Shown: positions 17,524 to 27,298, counted from the stretch's first letter. The stretch is 64,000 nucleotides of DNA from Candidatus Rikenella faecigallinarum (GCA_019113395.1 DXHL01000006.1:62001-126000); one strand, 5' to 3'. A program made the numbers and translations. The notes: a model not told the origin generated them from the sequence alone.

Positions 17524-19344
17524 TCAGTTTATCAGGATATCCTCTTCGGGATAGGTGTAGGGTCGGTCGGGCTGAGGCTGGATAAAGGCCATCATAATCC
17601 CGATAATCCCCACCCGCCCGACAAACATCAGCACCACCAGTACCAATTTGGCCGCCTCGCCCAGTTCGGGCGTTACATTGAGGCTGAGGCCGACGGTGCA
17701 GAGTGCCGAAACCGCCTCGAAAGCCAAGGCCATCAGGGCGATGTCGGGTTCAAGAAAGGCCAGCAGCGCCACTCCCACGACCAAAATCACAAAGGACACC
17801 CCGACCACGGCAAAGGCACGCCGCACGGAGTTGGCCGGAATCTCCCGGTTGTGCACATTGATGGTGGCGTTACCCCGAATGGTTCCGACGATATTTTTCA
17901 CCAGCAGATAGAACGTGGTTACCTTGGCACCGCCGGCCGTAGACTGGGGTGCCCCGCCAATCCACATCAGCACCATGGTCAGGAGGAGCGTTGCGGGCAG
18001 CATCTGCTGCATATCAACCCCGTTGAATCCGGCAGTACGGGGCGTAACGGCTGCCAGAAATGCCTGGGAGAGTTTTCCGAGGAAAGAAAATTCCGCCAGC
18101 GAGTGGTTCCATTCGGCCGCCAGCATGTAGAGCCACGCCCCACCCACCAGCATGGCCGTCGTTTTCAGGACAATAAAGCTGTTCAGGCTCCACTGGCGGG
18201 GGTAGCGCACCCGCGGTCGGTGGCGCAGGGTGCGCATCAGGTTGGTCACTTTACGCCCCACGATAACGAGGAAATTCGAAAAAATCGGAAATCCGATACT
18301 TCCGAAGATAATCAGCCACGAGATAATAAGATGCACCCCCCAGAGGTGCCTTACCAACGGGTCGTAGAGGTTGCCCGGCAGGGTTGAAAATCCGGCATTG
18401 CAGAAAGCCGACACGCTGTGGAAGATGGAGAAGAAGAGCGTCTGCCCGTCAGCCGTAAATCCTTCGTGCCCGTCCACCACACCGTAAAGCAGCAGCGCCC
18501 CCAGCGCCTCCACCGAGAGGGTCACGGTGATAATCTTGACCAGCGTTTTTCCCAGTCCGCCCATTTTGTCGCTGCTGAGCAGGTCACCCAGTTGGATTTG
18601 GCTTTTGAGCGAGGTCTGCCCCATGAAGAAGAGCGCAAAGAAACTCGTGATGGTCATAATCCCAAGCCCTCCGACCTGAATCAGAATCAGAATAACGACC
18701 TGACCGGTGGTGGTAAAGGTCTCTGGGACAACCACTGTACTGAGCCCCGTGACACACACGGCACTGGCTGCCGTAAAGAGGGAATCGACATACGCGATAC
18801 CGTGGTGGGTACAGTTGGGCAGCATCAGCAGCCCCGACCCCAGAAGAATCAACAGCAGGAAACTGCCCGCCAGGATGCTGGAGGGATTGACCTGTCTGGA
18901 GAGAATCCCGGAGAAGGCCCGTGCCAGTTCGATGAACGAGGCGACCAGGAGTGTGGCAATCACGAGCCACGGCGCACTGACCGTATCGAGGAAGGCATCC
19001 GGAGCGAGCCATCGGCTACGAACAGCGAGGTTAAAGACCGCGACCAGCGTCAGAGCCACATAGGCTCCCAGCAGAATGGTTCGGTTGCGTTTGTTGAGCC
19101 GCGTATTGTTGTCTTCGGAGGTATCGCCGAGCAGCACACGCAGCGTGAGGGCTACCCACATGGCGATAAGCAGCGTCTGGTATCCCGTGGCGAGGTAACG
19201 CATCGAGGTGTCGGTTTGCGGGAATCCGAACATATAGACCACCCCCAGCGGCGCCAGGATACTGATGAGCAGCACCGTCACACCGACCATCCGCAGCACG
19301 ACACGCTGCAGGCGACGAAAGAAACGACCCGTGGGTTGTATCAT
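17524..19344 (-). CDS. Potassium uptake channel subunit TrkH/KtrB family
   Basis: 606 residues of an inner-membrane K+ translocating subunit. Multiple membrane helices are seen, with selectivity-filter-like segments: SAVCVTGLST, VSAFCNAGFSTL, TPRTAGFNGVD and VSALCTVGLS. These are the four P-loops of the SKT superfamily. The N-terminal extension has four predicted membrane segments before the core. ATG at 19344 is chosen over TTG at 19350. The regulatory NAD-binding partner of the TrkA/KtrA type is encoded about 14 kb away at 33232. It is downstream of aroE with a small hairpin between. Confidence 0.92.
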   Translation of the reverse strand: MIQPTGRFFRRLQRVVLRMVGVTVLLISILAPLGVVYMFGFPQTDTSMRYLATGYQTLLIAMWVALTLRVLLGDTSEDNNTRLNKRNRTILLGAYVALTLVAVFNLAVRSRWLAPDAFLDTVSAPWLVIATLLVASFIELARAFSGILSRQVNPSSILAGSFLLLILLGSGLLMLPNCTHHGIAYVDSLFTAASAVCVTGLSTVVVPETFTTTGQVVILILIQVGGLGIMTITSFFALFFMGQTSLKSQIQLGDLLSSDKMGGLGKTLVKIITVTLSVEALGALLLYGVVDGHEGFTADGQTLFFSIFHSVSAFCNAGFSTLPGNLYDPLVRHLWGVHLIISWLIIFGSIGFPIFSNFLVIVGRKVTNLMRTLRHRPRVRYPRQWSLNSFIVLKTTAMLVGGAWLYMLAAEWNHSLAEFSFLGKLSQAFLAAVTPRTAGFNGVDMQQMLPATLLLTMVLMWIGGAPQSTAGGAKVTTFYLLVKNIVGTIRGNATINVHNREIPANSVRRAFAVVGVSFVILVVGVALLAFLEPDIALMALAFEAVSALCTVGLSLNVTPELGEAAKLVLVVLMFVGRVGIIGIMMAFIQPQPDRPYTYPEEDILIN

Positions 19345-19357
19345 GACCAAGCGAGAT

Positions 19358-19380
19358 AAAAAGGCTGTCGTCCCAACGAC
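19358..19380 (-). terminator. Possible weak terminator after aroE
   Basis: 5-bp stem GTCGT/ACGAC (19367-19371 with 19376-19380). A T5 run follows a few bases past the stem on the minus strand. It lies between aroE and trkH and may be leaky. Confidence 0.35.
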
Positions 19381-19429
19381 GACACCGACATATCAAAGAC
19401 CTTACCCACACCGCCCCGTTTCGAGGCTC

Positions 19430-20191
19430 CTACTTCTCTCCGTTCCAAATTTCCCAACTGCGTTCGGCCTGCAGCACCAGCATCTCCAGCCCGCTCTTCA
19501 CCCAGGCACCCCGCACCCGTCCTTCGCGCAGGAAAGCGGTCTCGGCGGGATTGTATATCAAATCGTAGAGGTAGTACCCCTCCCCGATACAGTCGTACGG
19601 CAACTCGGCCCGTGTCGAGAGGTTGGGATACATCCCCAGCGGCGTGGTATTGACAATCAGGCGATGACGCTCCATCACCCCGGGGGTCAACTGGTCATAA
19701 CTCAACCGCCGTTCTCCCGCCGCCGTGCGGGAGACCTCCAGGTAGTCAATCCCCAGTTTACGCAGGACGTAGTGCACGGCCTGTGCCGCTCCGCCCGTCC
19801 CCAGCACCAGCGCACGGAGAGAACCCTTCTGCAACGGAGCGTCTCCCGCCTCCAACATCCGCCTCAACGACACCTCAAAACCATACACATCCGTGTTGTA
19901 TCCCTTGAACGAGCCGTCGGCCCGCACCCGCACACAGTTCACTGCCCCCACGGCCTGCGCCTCGGGGTCGATATCGGCCAGCAGCGGCAGGATATTGCGT
20001 TTATGAGGAATGGTGATATTAAAACCCTCGACCCCTTCGGGCAGCACCACCCTCAGTTCGTCGATGTTTTCGACCGGAAAATTTTCGTACGAGCAACATC
20101 CCGTCAATCCCAGCGTCTCAAACTTTCGGGCAAAATAGCCGGCTGAGAAGGAGTGTCCCAGCGGAAAGCCCACCAATCCGTATCGTTTCAT
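19430..20191 (-). CDS. aroE: Shikimate dehydrogenase
   Basis: NADPH-dependent reduction of 3-dehydroshikimate to shikimate in aromatic amino-acid synthesis. 253 residues. The N-terminal substrate site contains PLGHSFSAGYF and GFNITIPHKRN, with the catalytic Lys. The downstream NTDVYGF motif carries the catalytic Asp. The nucleotide-binding loop is VLGTGGAAQAV. ATG at 20191 gives the typical KRYGLVGFPLGHS start; a TTG at 20209 is a weaker option. It starts 39 bp after the DUF368 gene and is probably co-transcribed with it. Confidence 0.95.
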   Translation of the reverse strand: MKRYGLVGFPLGHSFSAGYFARKFETLGLTGCCSYENFPVENIDELRVVLPEGVEGFNITIPHKRNILPLLADIDPEAQAVGAVNCVRVRADGSFKGYNTDVYGFEVSLRRMLEAGDAPLQKGSLRALVLGTGGAAQAVHYVLRKLGIDYLEVSRTAAGERRLSYDQLTPGVMERHRLIVNTTPLGMYPNLSTRAELPYDCIGEGYYLYDLIYNPAETAFLREGRVRGAWVKSGLEMLVLQAERSWEIWNGEK

Positions 20192-20230
20192 GGCGTCCAA
20201 CAAATTCAAAAAACCACCCCGCCTGCAGGA

Positions 20231-21187
20231 TTATTTTGCCGTCTCGCGTTTACGGCTCAACACGGCCGCAGCCTTTTCAATACCCCAAATCAGGAAGAAG
20301 CCGACAGCCATAAAGACGATGGCCCATCCCAGCAGAGCCGGTTCCCCGCTCACCTGCGCATAGGTCGAGGGCAGAATATTTTGTTCTACCAAAGGCTGTT
20401 GCACACCGTGACTGTCCATATAATATTCCAGCGTCTCTTTCCAGGGCCAGATTTTGTTGAGCGAGCCCAGCATAAAGCCTGTGAGGAGTGCCACAGTCAG
20501 GCCGTGGAACTTCTCCAGCAGCCACGAGAGCAGGTGCGAGAAGCTGATAATCCCGGCCACAGCTCCCACGGCAAAGAGCAGCAACACGGACCACTGGAAC
20601 GTGGAGACCGCTCCGATGACAAACGAGTACATCCCCATGAGGAGCAGAATAAAGGCTCCCGATATACCGGGCAGAATCATGGCACAGATAGCCACCGCTC
20701 CCGAGAGGATAATAAACCACCAGGATGGGTTCGTGAGGGTTTGAACGGGGTTGAGCACCGTGATGACATAGGCCGCCGCAACCCCTACCACGAGCGAGAT
20801 GACCGTACCGATGCTCCACCGCTTCACCTCACGTGCCACGAGCCACGACGAGGCGATAATCAGTCCGAAGAAGAACGACCAGACGAAAATCGGATGGTTT
20901 TCGAGCAGGTATTGCATCAGTTTGGCGAGCGAGAATATCGAGATGCCGATACCGAGCAGCACGCTGACGAGGAAATTCCCATTGACATGTTTCCAGAAGC
21001 AGCGCAGGTCGAGGCGCAGGAGTTGTCGCAGGGCCGTAAGGTCGAACGAGCGGATGGAGCCGATAAGTTCTTCGTAGATGCCGGTGATGAAGGCGATGGT
21101 ACCGCCCGAGACGCCGGGAATCACATCGGCAGCCCCCATTCCGATACCTTTGAGAACCAGCATCAGGTAGTTTCTTTTTTCTTTCAT
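20231..21187 (-). CDS. DUF368 family polytopic membrane protein
   Basis: 318 residues with about eight or nine membrane segments. The N-terminal signature GIGMGAADVIPGVSGGTIAF and its internal echo MILPGISGAFILLLMG are the paired motifs that define DUF368. Members of this family have been linked to flipping of polyprenyl-phosphate lipid carriers; that role is from family literature, not from this sequence. Promoter TATCTTTG at 21228-21235. A 5-bp CCCGC/GCGGG hairpin lies in the leader. Confidence 0.9.
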   Translation of the reverse strand: MKEKRNYLMLVLKGIGMGAADVIPGVSGGTIAFITGIYEELIGSIRSFDLTALRQLLRLDLRCFWKHVNGNFLVSVLLGIGISIFSLAKLMQYLLENHPIFVWSFFFGLIIASSWLVAREVKRWSIGTVISLVVGVAAAYVITVLNPVQTLTNPSWWFIILSGAVAICAMILPGISGAFILLLMGMYSFVIGAVSTFQWSVLLLFAVGAVAGIISFSHLLSWLLEKFHGLTVALLTGFMLGSLNKIWPWKETLEYYMDSHGVQQPLVEQNILPSTYAQVSGEPALLGWAIVFMAVGFFLIWGIEKAAAVLSRKRETAK

Positions 21188-21227
21188 GGATGATAAGGAG
21201 TTAATCCCGCACTGCGGGGTCAGGAAA

Positions 21228-21235
21228 CAAAGATA
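21228..21235 (-). promoter_or_regulatory. -7 promoter box (TATCTTTG) of the DUF368-aroE-trkH group
   Basis: Exact TAnnTTTG match, 40 bp upstream of the DUF368 start. Confidence 0.65.
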
Positions 21236-21284
21236 AGGATTTATGGGGAAACGGCAAAACAGAGGGCCGCGGCAGGATGGTATC

Positions 21285-23918
21285 CTACAACGCGTTAATC
21301 ACCTTCATCATCTGCTCGCCCATACCGATGCGATAGCCCTGCGAAACGAAGACCACGCGCCCGAACGTATCGGCCACCACAAAAATCGGCAGGTCATTCA
21401 TGTTCGAGATTTCGAGCGACTGTTTGAGCATCGCGCCCACCGAACCGTCGCGGTCTACCCCATAGGTAATGGTCGTCGGCAGGTCGCCGAACTCCGCGGG
21501 ATTGAACGCCGCCAACTGGTCGTCGTTGGCAAAGAGGAAGACCAGCCCGCGGTTCCACTGTTCGAGTTCCGCCTTCAGGGCCGCGATATCCCGCATGGCG
21601 TGGTTCGTGGGCTCTTTCTTGGCCTCGAGCAGCGCCAGCACAAAGTAACCGCGTCCCGTCGTGGAGAGTATCGACTGCGGTTCCGAGGCCCCTTTGGGGA
21701 AGAATTTAGCTTCGGGATTCATCGTACCGATAACCTGCACCGAGTGGTCATCCTCGCGCATGGTCATGTTGAGGGTAGTCTGTTTCCCGGCCTCGATGGT
21801 GAAGAACTGCACCTGACTCAACACCGTGCCGTTGGCCATGCGCGTACCGCTCACCAGCATATAATCCCCCACTTCGAGTTCCACAGGACGAGCAAAAATA
21901 GCCGACAGTGCCCCCGCAGCCCCCATATCGACATCCGGATTGCTCAGTTCGATGGTCGAGTAGCGTCCGCCGTTGCGTTTGGCCACGGTGAAGTGGCTGT
22001 AATATTTCGGGTCATCGTTGTTTTTGGTGGGGGTATAGTTCACCATCAGCAGGCCGCGCGGCACCGCATTGGCCTCGGCTGCGGCCTGTTCGCCGTCAAA
22101 ATCGACATTCTTCCAGGCCTGAGCCGAGAGGTCGTAGTACTGGAGCCGTTCCGTCACCGGTTCATACCGCGCCGGAATCCCCTTGGTGCGCGCCATGGCA
22201 ATGAAGAAACGGTCACGCCCCGCACGGTCGGCCATGTTCAGCCGCTGCACCCCGATGGCCGACATCGGGATGCGGCTCGGATTGAGGCTGTCGGCCAGCG
22301 TCACATCCCCGGCCCGCGCAATAATTGCCTCAATATCGTTCGGTTCGCCGGCCATCGCCGCACGGTAGGGCACCAGCAATTCCGTACCCACTCGCGGGTT
22401 GAGAATGTACTCCTTGAACCAGGGGCGGTCTTTGTAGGGGGCGGCGGCCGTCAGGTGGTCAGCCAGCACCGCGGCCGGGGTATCCTGCAAATCCTTCGGC
22501 GCCACCACATCCAGCAGGTCGAGCGCCACGTCCAGCTGTCCGGCAGCGGCCGCATCGCGCAGGAACTGCGCAATCGCGGCCCAGTTTCCGCGGCTGGTCG
22601 AAATCAGCCGCCAAACGAGCGTCGTATCGGCGCCGATGCCTTGCGCCAGCGCAAAGGCATCGGCCTTCGACATCCAACCCGCGATATAGGCATTGCGAAT
22701 CGAATCCTCCTCGGCCAAGCGCAGGTTGTTGGCCGCGCGCTGTTCGGGCGTCACGCGGTTCTCCGTCTTGCCCTCAACGGGCGGCACAATATCCCAATCG
22801 ACAGCATACGTCTCACCCATTTCCCCGCGATGGTTCAAAACAATGGTCAGCGTATCCTGTTTCCCGAACGAGAGTTTTTCGTAGCCGAATTCCGACCCGT
22901 TGGTGGCCCACACCAACATATCGCCCAACCCGGCCGTCATGGTGGTCATACCGTTGGCATCGGTCGTTTTGCGCACGGCGGGATAGAACTCCGCATAGTT
23001 GTAGATGCCAAAGTCAAGCACCGCCTCGGGCACCGCCGCTCCTGCGGTATCCTTCACGGCAATCACGGCCGTAGCCACCGGAGCATAGTTATGTGTCACG
23101 TTAATTTCCGTATAGAGCGGTGTCTGGCTAATCACCTCCTCGTCGCCCACATAGTTGCCGAAGACTTTGGTGTGCATCAGCATCCCGCGTTTGCTGGGGC
23201 CGTCGAACCACCCCATATTGAGCACCGGTTCGGGTTCGCAAGCCCCGAAGTAGTACCACTTTCCGTCGGCCCAGGCTTCCACCCAGGCGTGGTTGTCGTC
23301 GGTATGGGCCCAGCGCGGAGTGTATACCTGGCGAGCCGGAATCCCCACGGCCCGCAGTGCGGCCACCGTAAAGGTAGACTCCTCGCCACACCGCCCCTGC
23401 GCGTTGCGCACACAGGCCGACGGCGACATCGTCCGCCCGTCCGACGGCGAATAAATCACCTTTTCGTGGCACCAGTGGTTCACCTCCAGAATCGCCTCCT
23501 CCATGCTCAACCCCTGCACCCGCTCCTTCAACTCGTTGTAGAAGGTCACACGCGAGGTGTCAAGGTTTTCGTTGTTGATACGCACGGGCAGCACATAGTG
23601 CAGGAAGAGGTCATTGGGGACCGTCGCTCCCCAGGCCATCTCCTGCCGTGCCTGCAACGAGGCACGCACATTGCTCAGAAAGAGCTCCGGCGAATAGTCC
23701 GCCACATCGTTCAGCGGCAGATAGGCATACAGAAACTGCATCCCCTGCTCCTCCTGCGGGGTCATCCCCTCAGGGAAGGCCGGCAGCCAGCTCTGCCGAG
23801 CGGCCATCTGCTGTTCGACACTTTGGCGGGTTCGGGCATCCTCTACGAGCTGCCCGCTGCCGCCGCAGGCGGTCAGCAGCGCCGCCGCCAACACGGCATA
23901 GACTCCTTTTTTCATCAT
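21285..23918 (-). CDS. Transglutaminase-like lipoprotein
   Basis: 877 residues. The start at 23918 gives a lipoprotein signal with lipobox LLTAC (Cys18); the longer frame to 23978 lacks this. A papain-like transglutaminase core contains Cys177 (GRCGEES) and His210 (DDNHAWVEAW), plausible catalytic residues. Downstream are beta-sandwich-like repeats including a carboxypeptidase-regulatory-like segment (TAVIAVKDTAGAAVPEAVLDF). The C-terminal part resembles a thioredoxin-like fold (NDLPIFVVADTFGRVVFVSQGY) without a CxxC pair. The likely location is the outer membrane or periplasm. The substrate is unknown; peptide amidase or protease action is as likely as cross-linking. Confidence 0.82.
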   Translation of the reverse strand: MMKKGVYAVLAAALLTACGGSGQLVEDARTRQSVEQQMAARQSWLPAFPEGMTPQEEQGMQFLYAYLPLNDVADYSPELFLSNVRASLQARQEMAWGATVPNDLFLHYVLPVRINNENLDTSRVTFYNELKERVQGLSMEEAILEVNHWCHEKVIYSPSDGRTMSPSACVRNAQGRCGEESTFTVAALRAVGIPARQVYTPRWAHTDDNHAWVEAWADGKWYYFGACEPEPVLNMGWFDGPSKRGMLMHTKVFGNYVGDEEVISQTPLYTEINVTHNYAPVATAVIAVKDTAGAAVPEAVLDFGIYNYAEFYPAVRKTTDANGMTTMTAGLGDMLVWATNGSEFGYEKLSFGKQDTLTIVLNHRGEMGETYAVDWDIVPPVEGKTENRVTPEQRAANNLRLAEEDSIRNAYIAGWMSKADAFALAQGIGADTTLVWRLISTSRGNWAAIAQFLRDAAAAGQLDVALDLLDVVAPKDLQDTPAAVLADHLTAAAPYKDRPWFKEYILNPRVGTELLVPYRAAMAGEPNDIEAIIARAGDVTLADSLNPSRIPMSAIGVQRLNMADRAGRDRFFIAMARTKGIPARYEPVTERLQYYDLSAQAWKNVDFDGEQAAAEANAVPRGLLMVNYTPTKNNDDPKYYSHFTVAKRNGGRYSTIELSNPDVDMGAAGALSAIFARPVELEVGDYMLVSGTRMANGTVLSQVQFFTIEAGKQTTLNMTMREDDHSVQVIGTMNPEAKFFPKGASEPQSILSTTGRGYFVLALLEAKKEPTNHAMRDIAALKAELEQWNRGLVFLFANDDQLAAFNPAEFGDLPTTITYGVDRDGSVGAMLKQSLEISNMNDLPIFVVADTFGRVVFVSQGYRIGMGEQMMKVINAL

Positions 23919-23990
23919 GTTCGGGTAAGTATTTGTTTGTGTTTGATTTTTGTTCCCGTACTCCACTGTTCCCGGCACTCCGCTGTTGCC

Positions 23991-25379
23991 CTACTCCTCC
24001 TGCTCCGTCGGAAGCACCACCACCCGCACCCGCTCCATGCGTGTGCGCACCCTTAACCAGTCCGCCAGCGCCTTGCGCTGCACCTCATCCATCGCATACC
24101 CCTCCACCGGCGTCACATAGCAAACCAAAGCCGTATCCGCCACCGCTCCACCCGTTGTGAAGAGCGGACACCGCGCCAACCCAATCCGCTCAATCCGTTC
24201 GCCCCACAACGACCCCACCTCCCGCGCAATATCCGCAGCAGGCAACGTGTCGCTCAGGTAACGGTCGGCCAGTTGCCGGAGTTGCTCGATTTGACGGTTT
24301 TTCTCTTCGAGTATCTCGATGTTGTTCCGCAACAGGCTCTGCATCGTTTGGCCGTCGAAGGTATTGTCGGCCCCTGCCTGACGCACTATCAGCCGCGTAT
24401 GGTTCAGGCTGTAGGTTGCGAGCTGTCCGCGCGCCACCGCAATCGCCTCCTCGGGGACCACCCGCCCGACGAGCATCACCTCGATGGTGCTGCTGTCGCC
24501 CGCATAGGTCGGCACGGCACTCACCACCTCACTCCCTTCGAAGACCAGCACCTTGTCGATAAAGTTTTTGGCATTGCTTTCGAAGATGGTCCGCTGCACA
24601 ATCCCATAGGCCAGTATCACACTCGGCACCAGCGTGACGGTCACAATCACGGTCATGTATCGCCGTGCCCGCAGTTCCTTTTTGGGGTCTACGAACTCGA
24701 CTTTCTTGTACTTGAGGAAACGGACAATGATATAGGTTCCGACCGCAATAAAGACGGCATTGATAAAGAAGAGGTAAAACGCACCGATAAAGAAGCCGAA
24801 GTCTCCGCGGGCCAGTCCGAAACCGGCGGTACAGAGCGGCGGCATCAGGGCCGTGGCAATGGCCACCCCGGGAATCACCGTGGAAACACGGTCCTTACGC
24901 GACTGCGCCACAATACCGGCGAGTCCCCCGAAAAAGGCAATCAGGACATCATAAATAGTCGGCGTGGTCCGTGCCAGCAGTTCGCTTTGGGCAGTACTGA
25001 GGGGGCTAATCCAGAAGTAGAGGGTCGAGGTGACCAACCCGACCAGCACGGCCAGTCCCAGGCTGCGCAGCGACCGTTTCATGAGGTCGAAGTTATTGAC
25101 CCCGAGGGCCAGCCCCACCCCCATAATCGGTCCCATGAGGGGCGAGACGAGCATTGCCCCGATAATCACGGCCGTCGAGTTGACATTCAGTCCGATGGAA
25201 GCGATAAAGATGGCAAATATCAGCACCCACAGGTTGGTTCCGCGGAATTCGACTCCTTTGCGGATATTGTCGCGCACCTCCTCTTCGGAGGCTTTGTCAT
25301 CGTCGAGGTTGAAGCGGTCGCGCAGCGACTCCACAAAACGGTTCCAGGCAGTACGGACAGGTTCCTGCGATTCGGTCAT
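23991..25379 (-). CDS. DUF389 / TIGR00341 family membrane protein
   Basis: 462 residues. A short hydrophilic start leads to six or seven membrane segments. These include the family signatures IGAMLVSPLMGPIMGVGLALG and PGVAIATALMPPLCTAGFGLA. A C-terminal soluble domain of about 200 residues contains a probable coiled coil (LRNNIEILEEKNRQIEQLRQ). The function is not established in the family. The ATG at 25379 is chosen because the TATCTTTG box at 25408-25415 lies 28 bp upstream; the extra 76 codons in frame cover the promoter and look non-coding. The gap to the lipoprotein gene is 72 bp. Confidence 0.88.
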   Translation of the reverse strand: MTESQEPVRTAWNRFVESLRDRFNLDDDKASEEEVRDNIRKGVEFRGTNLWVLIFAIFIASIGLNVNSTAVIIGAMLVSPLMGPIMGVGLALGVNNFDLMKRSLRSLGLAVLVGLVTSTLYFWISPLSTAQSELLARTTPTIYDVLIAFFGGLAGIVAQSRKDRVSTVIPGVAIATALMPPLCTAGFGLARGDFGFFIGAFYLFFINAVFIAVGTYIIVRFLKYKKVEFVDPKKELRARRYMTVIVTVTLVPSVILAYGIVQRTIFESNAKNFIDKVLVFEGSEVVSAVPTYAGDSSTIEVMLVGRVVPEEAIAVARGQLATYSLNHTRLIVRQAGADNTFDGQTMQSLLRNNIEILEEKNRQIEQLRQLADRYLSDTLPAADIAREVGSLWGERIERIGLARCPLFTTGGAVADTALVCYVTPVEGYAMDEVQRKALADWLRVRTRMERVRVVVLPTEQEE

Positions 25380-25407
25380 AACGGGAGCAAATAAAGGGTT
25401 AATTGGA

Positions 25408-25415
25408 CAAAGATA
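25408..25415 (-). promoter_or_regulatory. -7 promoter box (TATCTTTG)
   Basis: Exact TAnnTTTG match upstream of the DUF389 gene. It supports the short start at 25379. Confidence 0.65.
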
Positions 25416-25538
25416 ACGCTTTTTTGACAGGGAAAGCATCGGCAACGACCGCCTCGGAAAAAACCGCAAAAACCCTTCCTCGTATGCTAATTTCGTATAA
25501 AAATCACGGAAAGGTTTCCTGTGTACAACTTTTTTATA

Positions 25539-25557
25539 TACATTTGGGATACATTTG
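25539..25557 (+). promoter_or_regulatory. Tandem -7 boxes (TACATTTG twice, 11 bp apart)
   Basis: Two exact TAnnTTTG matches at 25539-25546 and 25550-25557, about 100 bp upstream of the PUR-alpha-like gene. They suggest two alternative start sites or a strengthened promoter. Confidence 0.55.
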
Positions 25558-25654
25558 AAGAACAAGAGACCTTTCCAATCAGGACTCGATTCATTTGTGA
25601 AGTACACTAACCGAAACGGCGCCTCGGGTGCCAGAAACTTAATTTCAATCCTTT

Positions 25655-26056
25655 ATGAGTAATTTTGACTACAACGACCGGAGCGAGATGGATTCCATGG
25701 GTGACGAACTTTACTCCGTGCCGGTGAAGGCTGGGAAACGCATCTACTATTTCGATGTGAAAGCGACCCGCGGCGGCGACTATTACGTAACTATCACCGA
25801 AAGCCGTAAAAAACAGATGCGCGACGGCAGTTTCACCATCGACAAACATAAAATTCACCTCTACAAAGAAGACTTCCAGAAATTTGCCGAAGGGTTCCGC
25901 GAAGTGGTAGACTACGTGAAACGCGAACGCCCCGAACTCTTCAATCCCGACGGGTCGGCCATCAGTGCCATCCCCAGCGGAACGGACCACTCCTACGGGA
26001 ACGGCTCTTCGACGGGCGCTACCCTGTCGGAAGATGACTTCTTCAAAGGGCTTTAA
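25655..26056 (+). CDS. PUR-alpha-like nucleic-acid-binding protein (DUF3276)
   Basis: 133 residues. The middle (about 22-95) has the PUR repeat pattern with aromatic and basic strands: GKRIYYFDVKATRGGDYYVTITESRKK, then a helix FQKFAEGFREVVDYV. Bacterial PUR-alpha proteins bind single-stranded DNA or RNA. The C-terminus is a Ser/Gly-rich, probably disordered tail ending in an acidic EDDFFKGL. Monocistronic, with tandem promoter boxes upstream and a terminator downstream. Confidence 0.88.
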   Translation: MSNFDYNDRSEMDSMGDELYSVPVKAGKRIYYFDVKATRGGDYYVTITESRKKQMRDGSFTIDKHKIHLYKEDFQKFAEGFREVVDYVKRERPELFNPDGSAISAIPSGTDHSYGNGSSTGATLSEDDFFKGL

Positions 26057-26077
26057 CCCATTAGAGCAGGCATAGCG

Positions 26078-26111
26078 GCGGGAATAGAGAGAAACTCTAT
26101 CCCCGCTTTTT
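26078..26111 (+). terminator. Rho-independent terminator after the PUR-alpha-like gene
   Basis: 12-position stem with one mismatch (26078-26089 with 26095-26106), loop AGAAA, then five T. Confidence 0.85.
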
Positions 26112-26130
26112 CGTACACCCGACCCAAAAG

Positions 26131-27231
26131 ATGACACACCCCGAGACGGATGTGCTGGTGGCACTCAGCGGCGGAATGGACTCGGCCGCTGCGGTTTTGT
26201 TTCTGCGCGAGGCGGGCTACCGTCCTCGCGCACTCTTTTTGGACATGCTGGACGACGAACGGGCACGAGCGCAGACACGACAGACGGCTCAGCAGGTCGG
26301 AGTGGAACTGACCGTAGAACCGTGTGCAGAGCGATTTCAGGCCGAAGTGGTGCGCCATGTGCTGCGGGAGCATGCCGCGGGACGGACACCCTCACCCTGT
26401 ACGCACTGCAACCCGCACATCAAGTGGCGGCTGTTGGTCGAGGCGGCCGACCGCCTCGGAATCCGTCACATCGCCACAGGGCATTACGTACAAAAGGAGA
26501 CCTACAAAGGACACGCCTGTTTCCGCCGCGGCATCGACCCGGCCAAAGACCAGTCCTACTACCTGTGGGAGGTGCCCGAAGCGTGGATAAAGCGGGCCCT
26601 GCTGCCGTTGGGAGGATTCACCAAGGAGGAGGTGCGCCGACGGCTGCGCGAACAGTACGGTCTGGAGCCGTTGGCAGCGCAGCGCGAGAGTATGGGTATC
26701 TGTTTTACGGCCGGAATGCGGTATGAGGCATTTTTACGGCAGGCTCTTCCGCCCGAAACGATGACGCCGGGAGAGGTAACAGACACACGGGGACGGGTTA
26801 TTGGAACCCATGAAGGATACCCGTTCTACACGGCAGGACAGAAACGGGGTTTCACCCTGCAGCCCACTGTCGCACAACAAGGCGGTACATGGGCCGTGCA
26901 ACGGGTAGAAGCTCGGGAGAATCGAATCGTGGTATGCCGCCCCGAGGAGCTTTACAGCCGCACCCTGTGGCTGAGCGCATGGAGAGCCGTAAGCCCCGCT
27001 GCCCTGTTTGACCACCCTGAGCACTTGAGCGTGGTGGTGCGGGGCTTGGGACGAAATCCGCAGGGAGGCTGCATATTGGACGTGGAAGAGAGCGGTCTGC
27101 TGCGCGTCACCCTGACCGACGACCGCGCGTGGGCAGTAATGCCCGGACAACCGGTGGTGTTCTATCGAGGAGATTGTGTTGTGGGAGGAGGTATCTTGGA
27201 ACACGCCGACTATTCCGACAACGGCCGATAA
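26131..27231 (+). CDS. mnmA: tRNA-uridine 2-sulfurtransferase MnmA
   Basis: Adds sulfur to U34 of tRNA-Lys, -Glu and -Gln in the cytoplasm. 366 residues. The N-terminal PP-loop is ALSGGMDSAAAV. The first reactive cysteine is in PCTHCNPHIKW and the second in MGICFTAG; together they carry the persulfide. A central and C-terminal beta-barrel follow, with YTAGQKRGF. It lies just downstream of the terminator at 26078-26111 and converges on rsmI. Bacteroidota often carry more than one MnmA-like gene, so another copy elsewhere is possible. Confidence 0.93.
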   Translation: MTHPETDVLVALSGGMDSAAAVLFLREAGYRPRALFLDMLDDERARAQTRQTAQQVGVELTVEPCAERFQAEVVRHVLREHAAGRTPSPCTHCNPHIKWRLLVEAADRLGIRHIATGHYVQKETYKGHACFRRGIDPAKDQSYYLWEVPEAWIKRALLPLGGFTKEEVRRRLREQYGLEPLAAQRESMGICFTAGMRYEAFLRQALPPETMTPGEVTDTRGRVIGTHEGYPFYTAGQKRGFTLQPTVAQQGGTWAVQRVEARENRIVVCRPEELYSRTLWLSAWRAVSPAALFDHPEHLSVVVRGLGRNPQGGCILDVEESGLLRVTLTDDRAWAVMPGQPVVFYRGDCVVGGGILEHADYSDNGR

Positions 27232-27298
27232 CCCTCATCCTACCCTGCCCCACTCTTTATCGAAATCGGTTACGCCGCGGGTGGCACTATGGAAAGCC

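Noticed and set aside
21243..24056. 937-codon open frame opposite the transglutaminase lipoprotein
   Set aside because: Antisense shadow: His/Arg/Gly-rich, no recognisable motif, while the minus strand has a lipobox and catalytic motifs.
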